Source: a virus. From it: DNA of 31,295 nt. The stretch is taken from IMG/VR virus record IMGVR_UViG_3300009705_000068, positions 1 through 31,295 of that record. One strand, 5' to 3'. The notes under the pieces were generated by a model. The model did no database searches. It was given only the letters and a program-made list of their open reading frames with translations, and had not been told where the DNA came from. Below, one piece after another: positions 30,450 through 31,295 of this stretch (position 1 is the first letter of the stretch; each line of letters begins with the position of its first letter). Made by a program: the position numbers and the translations under genes.

Positions 30450-31295
30450 ATGGCAGATAGAACCCTAACGGTAAACGGTCAACCTTTCACATTTAATCGT
30501 GATAGGTTTGCAGGTGTAAGAACTATGACGGTGACAGCGGGCACAGTCCCTCTTACTGACGATACTACCTCAATCCAAGTAACCGTTGCGGGATATGCTG
30601 TCAATAGTGGGATATATACTACTTCGACTCCTGTCACTGGAAACTCTACTTGGAGTCAACAGGGAGGTGCTAGCACTATTACTCCCAGCAATTTTAATGA
30701 GACAGATGGCTATTCGTATCTAGTTGAAGACCAGAGCGATTCCGACCCACAGATACTTCTTAATACTGGAGCTGGTTTCACTGACAGACCTTGGGAGGCT
30801 GTTATGCCTAGCTCACCCCAGTACAAGGTAACGATTACTGGGCTTCCGCTAACAGAGACAGTCACAGTAGACCGCACAGCACAAGTAATAGATTCAGACC
30901 GCAAGGGTGAGTCTCGTCCACTACTAAGTAAAGTAGTTGGTGGGGCAGCAGCAGCATATTCTCTAAGAGACCTCAACGACAAGCAAGGTAACAACAAGGT
31001 TGTGCGTGTGCGTAGAGGAAGCAACAATGTTGAAAGTGACTTTACAGCTTCTGGTGTATCTTCTGGAGCATTGTTAGACTTTGTTACCACACCTCAAATT
31101 GGATGGAATGCACAACCTACCTTTTCCAATGCCGCTGGGACTGGTAGTGTTACTTCCCAATCTTCTACAGCTACAACAGCTACCGTTTCATTTACGGGAG
31201 AGGCAAGTTTAATTAGAGAAACCTCTAAGCCCAATCACGTCTTAGGCTCTTCGGGTGACCAAGTAATTTTTAATATTTCAGTATCTGGTTTAGAT
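30450..31295 (+). CDS. Large structural/appendage protein, 3' partial
   Basis: 282 codons, open to the window end, from ATG 30450 (MADRTLTVNGQPFTFNRDRF). Beta-rich, Thr/Ser/Gly-heavy. Residues about 165-205 contain GAAAAYSLRDLNDKQGNNKV, VRVRRGSNNVESDF and SGALLDFV, a motif seen in phage appendage proteins and resembling the AYSxRxL...VRRSSDN block of arabinofuranosidase-type lectin-like domains. It is probably a tail or head decoration protein contacting host glycans. Six bases after the gp7.3-like gene. Confidence 0.7.
   Translation, partial: MADRTLTVNGQPFTFNRDRFAGVRTMTVTAGTVPLTDDTTSIQVTVAGYAVNSGIYTTSTPVTGNSTWSQQGGASTITPSNFNETDGYSYLVEDQSDSDPQILLNTGAGFTDRPWEAVMPSSPQYKVTITGLPLTETVTVDRTAQVIDSDRKGESRPLLSKVVGGAAAAYSLRDLNDKQGNNKVVRVRRGSNNVESDFTASGVSSGALLDFVTTPQIGWNAQPTFSNAAGTGSVTSQSSTATTATVSFTGEASLIRETSKPNHVLGSSGDQVIFNISVSGLD

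Overview
The window is most of the genome of a T7-like podovirus (short-tailed phage encoding its own single-subunit RNA polymerase, Autographiviridae-type). The evidence is the polymerase with its Asp/Lys/Tyr/Asp catalytic set, and recognisable homologues of T7 gp2.5, gp3, gp4, gp5, gp6, gp11, gp12, gp13-16, gp17, gp17.5, gp18 and gp19 in near-T7 order, nearly all on the + strand. Gene content (integrase before the polymerase, small conserved genes around the exonuclease, AT-rich DNA) is most like marine T7-like phages such as pelagiphages. The host cannot be named from this sequence.

Layout: (1) 2-12854, tail tube/nozzle proteins (gp11-like with an N-terminal extension, gp12), internal virion proteins gp13-16 and tail fibre. 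(2) 12854-14909, holin candidate and terminase small and large subunits. (3) 14910-16080, junction between late and early genes: repeats, an acidic small protein, a strong terminator, a spanin-like membrane protein and about 435 bp without genes. The linear genome ends of a T7-like virion probably fall in this region, so the window reads like a circularised or concatemeric map. (4) 16081-18957, fourteen tiny unknown genes, nearly all starting MK, each preceded by a CA-rich leader that lacks a Shine-Dalgarno sequence. (5) 18954-21353, four more small genes, a MarR-like winged-helix regulator overlapping a tyrosine integrase, and two small ORFs. (6) 21354-21647, a probable attP: the 5' half of a tRNA-Arg(ACG) gene flanked by phased repeat sites. 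(7) 21648-30045, RNA polymerase, SSB, endonuclease I, primase-helicase, nuclease-like protein, DNA polymerase, 5'-3' exonuclease and a dNTP pyrophosphohydrolase-like protein. (8) 30048-31295, small conserved protein, gp7.3-like protein and the start of a large structural protein cut by the window end. Portal, scaffold and capsid genes are not in the window, and no endolysin was recognised.

Together the genes describe a temperate T7-like phage. The integrase and winged-helix protein would manage lysogeny at a tRNA gene. The phage polymerase, placed just after attP, would drive replication and late genes. Late genes are coupled by repeated TAATG or ATGA stop/start overlaps. The least explained parts are the CA-leader gene array and the repeated GTCC/GGAC boxes found both at attP and in the early control region.
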